Below are positions 63,883 to 64,000 of a stretch of 64,000 bases of DNA, one piece after another. Origin of the DNA: Pseudoalteromonas sp. A25. GTDB taxonomy: Bacteria > Pseudomonadota > Gammaproteobacteria > Enterobacterales > Alteromonadaceae. Each line of letters begins with the position of its first letter. Position 1 is the first letter of the stretch. The notes under the pieces were generated by a model. The model did no database searches. It saw nothing but the letters and a program-made list of their open reading frames with translations, and was not told the origin of the DNA. The stretch covers positions 1,086,001-1,150,000 of the forward strand of contig NZ_AP021846.1 in NCBI RefSeq assembly GCF_009176705.1. Reading direction: 5' to 3'. The position numbers and the translations under genes were made by a program.

Positions 63883-64000
63883 AAGTATACCTGCTCTTAG
63901 GCTATAGGTAATCGTTTTGAGCGGCTAAACCGACCGCGAGTCGCTCTTAAGCTTCTGACTTAGAACAACTAAATGTTGAGGTTTTGCTTTGCTTTGCTGT
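63883..64000. other. Window end after fimV
   Basis: 118 nt after the fimV stop. No ORF, tRNA or clear hairpin with a T run is visible; the next gene begins outside the window. Confidence 0.5.

Overview
The window looks like a chromosome segment of a marine gammaproteobacterium of the Alteromonadales, most likely Pseudoalteromonas or a close relative. This is inferred from the AT-rich composition judged by eye, from gene orders shared with enterics and pseudomonads (rluD-pgeF-clpB beside bamD; queF/syd/yqcC/truC/yqcA; gloB/methyltransferase/rnhA/dnaQ; pdxB-asd-fimV), and from several Alteromonadales/Vibrio-type families of unknown function. I see no prophage, IS transposase, CRISPR array or rRNA; almost everything is core genome.

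Layout. 1-6.6 kb: minor-pilin operon for type IV pili (pilV 3' end, pilW, pilX, pilY1, pilE) faced by two GspH/FimT pseudopilins. 6.7-12.4 kb: glnB, bamD, and rluD-pgeF-clpB with a candidate heat-shock promoter. 12.8-20.8 kb: a receiver-PilZ regulator, an Aer-like PAS chemoreceptor, an MDR oxidoreductase, gshA, an SLT-fold lipoprotein, an MFS transporter and an SRPBCC protein. 20.8-21.2 kb: two tandem 197-bp copies of a non-coding element with terminal inverted repeats. 21.3-28.9 kb: an unknown Ala/Lys-rich protein, Nif3-like protein, ElyC-like protein, metR with a candidate MetJ operator, a GAF-GAF-GGDEF-EAL protein, pyrC and a cold-shock protein. 29-38 kb: an H-NS-like protein, radD, an RraB-like protein, tamA-tamB and a periplasmic cyclophilin. 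38-46.3 kb: queF, syd, small proteins of unknown function, a GNAT enzyme, a CsrB-like regulatory RNA, an S66 peptidase, DUF3301 and DUF3549 proteins, yqcC-truC-yqcA. 46.3-52.2 kb: mltD, gloB, a methyltransferase, rnhA, dnaQ and a membrane-anchored TIGR03503-type protein. 52.2-54.2 kb: tRNA-Asp followed by an uncharacterised ABC ATPase/membrane protein pair. 54.2-63.9 kb: fadE, a small membrane protein, pdxB, asd and a very long repeat-rich fimV.

The most interesting non-coding signal is at 41.6-42.2 kb, a 630-nt interval without a protein gene. It holds about two dozen GGA motifs, many in small hairpin loops, a strong intrinsic terminator, and about 170 nt upstream of the likely start a perfect 18-bp TGTRAG-N6-CTTACA box. 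That is the architecture of a GacA/UvrY-activated CsrB/RsmZ-type sponge RNA for CsrA. Several other genes touch surface behaviour: the pilus cluster, FimV, a PilZ response regulator, a c-di-GMP enzyme and a chemoreceptor. A Csr RNA would fit this setting, but a link between these genes is inference only.

Other regulatory candidates are a MetJ box ahead of metR, a sigma-32 promoter ahead of clpB, a FadR-type operator ahead of fadE and a sigma-70 promoter for tRNA-Asp. The pair after tRNA-Asp and the tandem inverted-repeat element are the least explained parts of the window.
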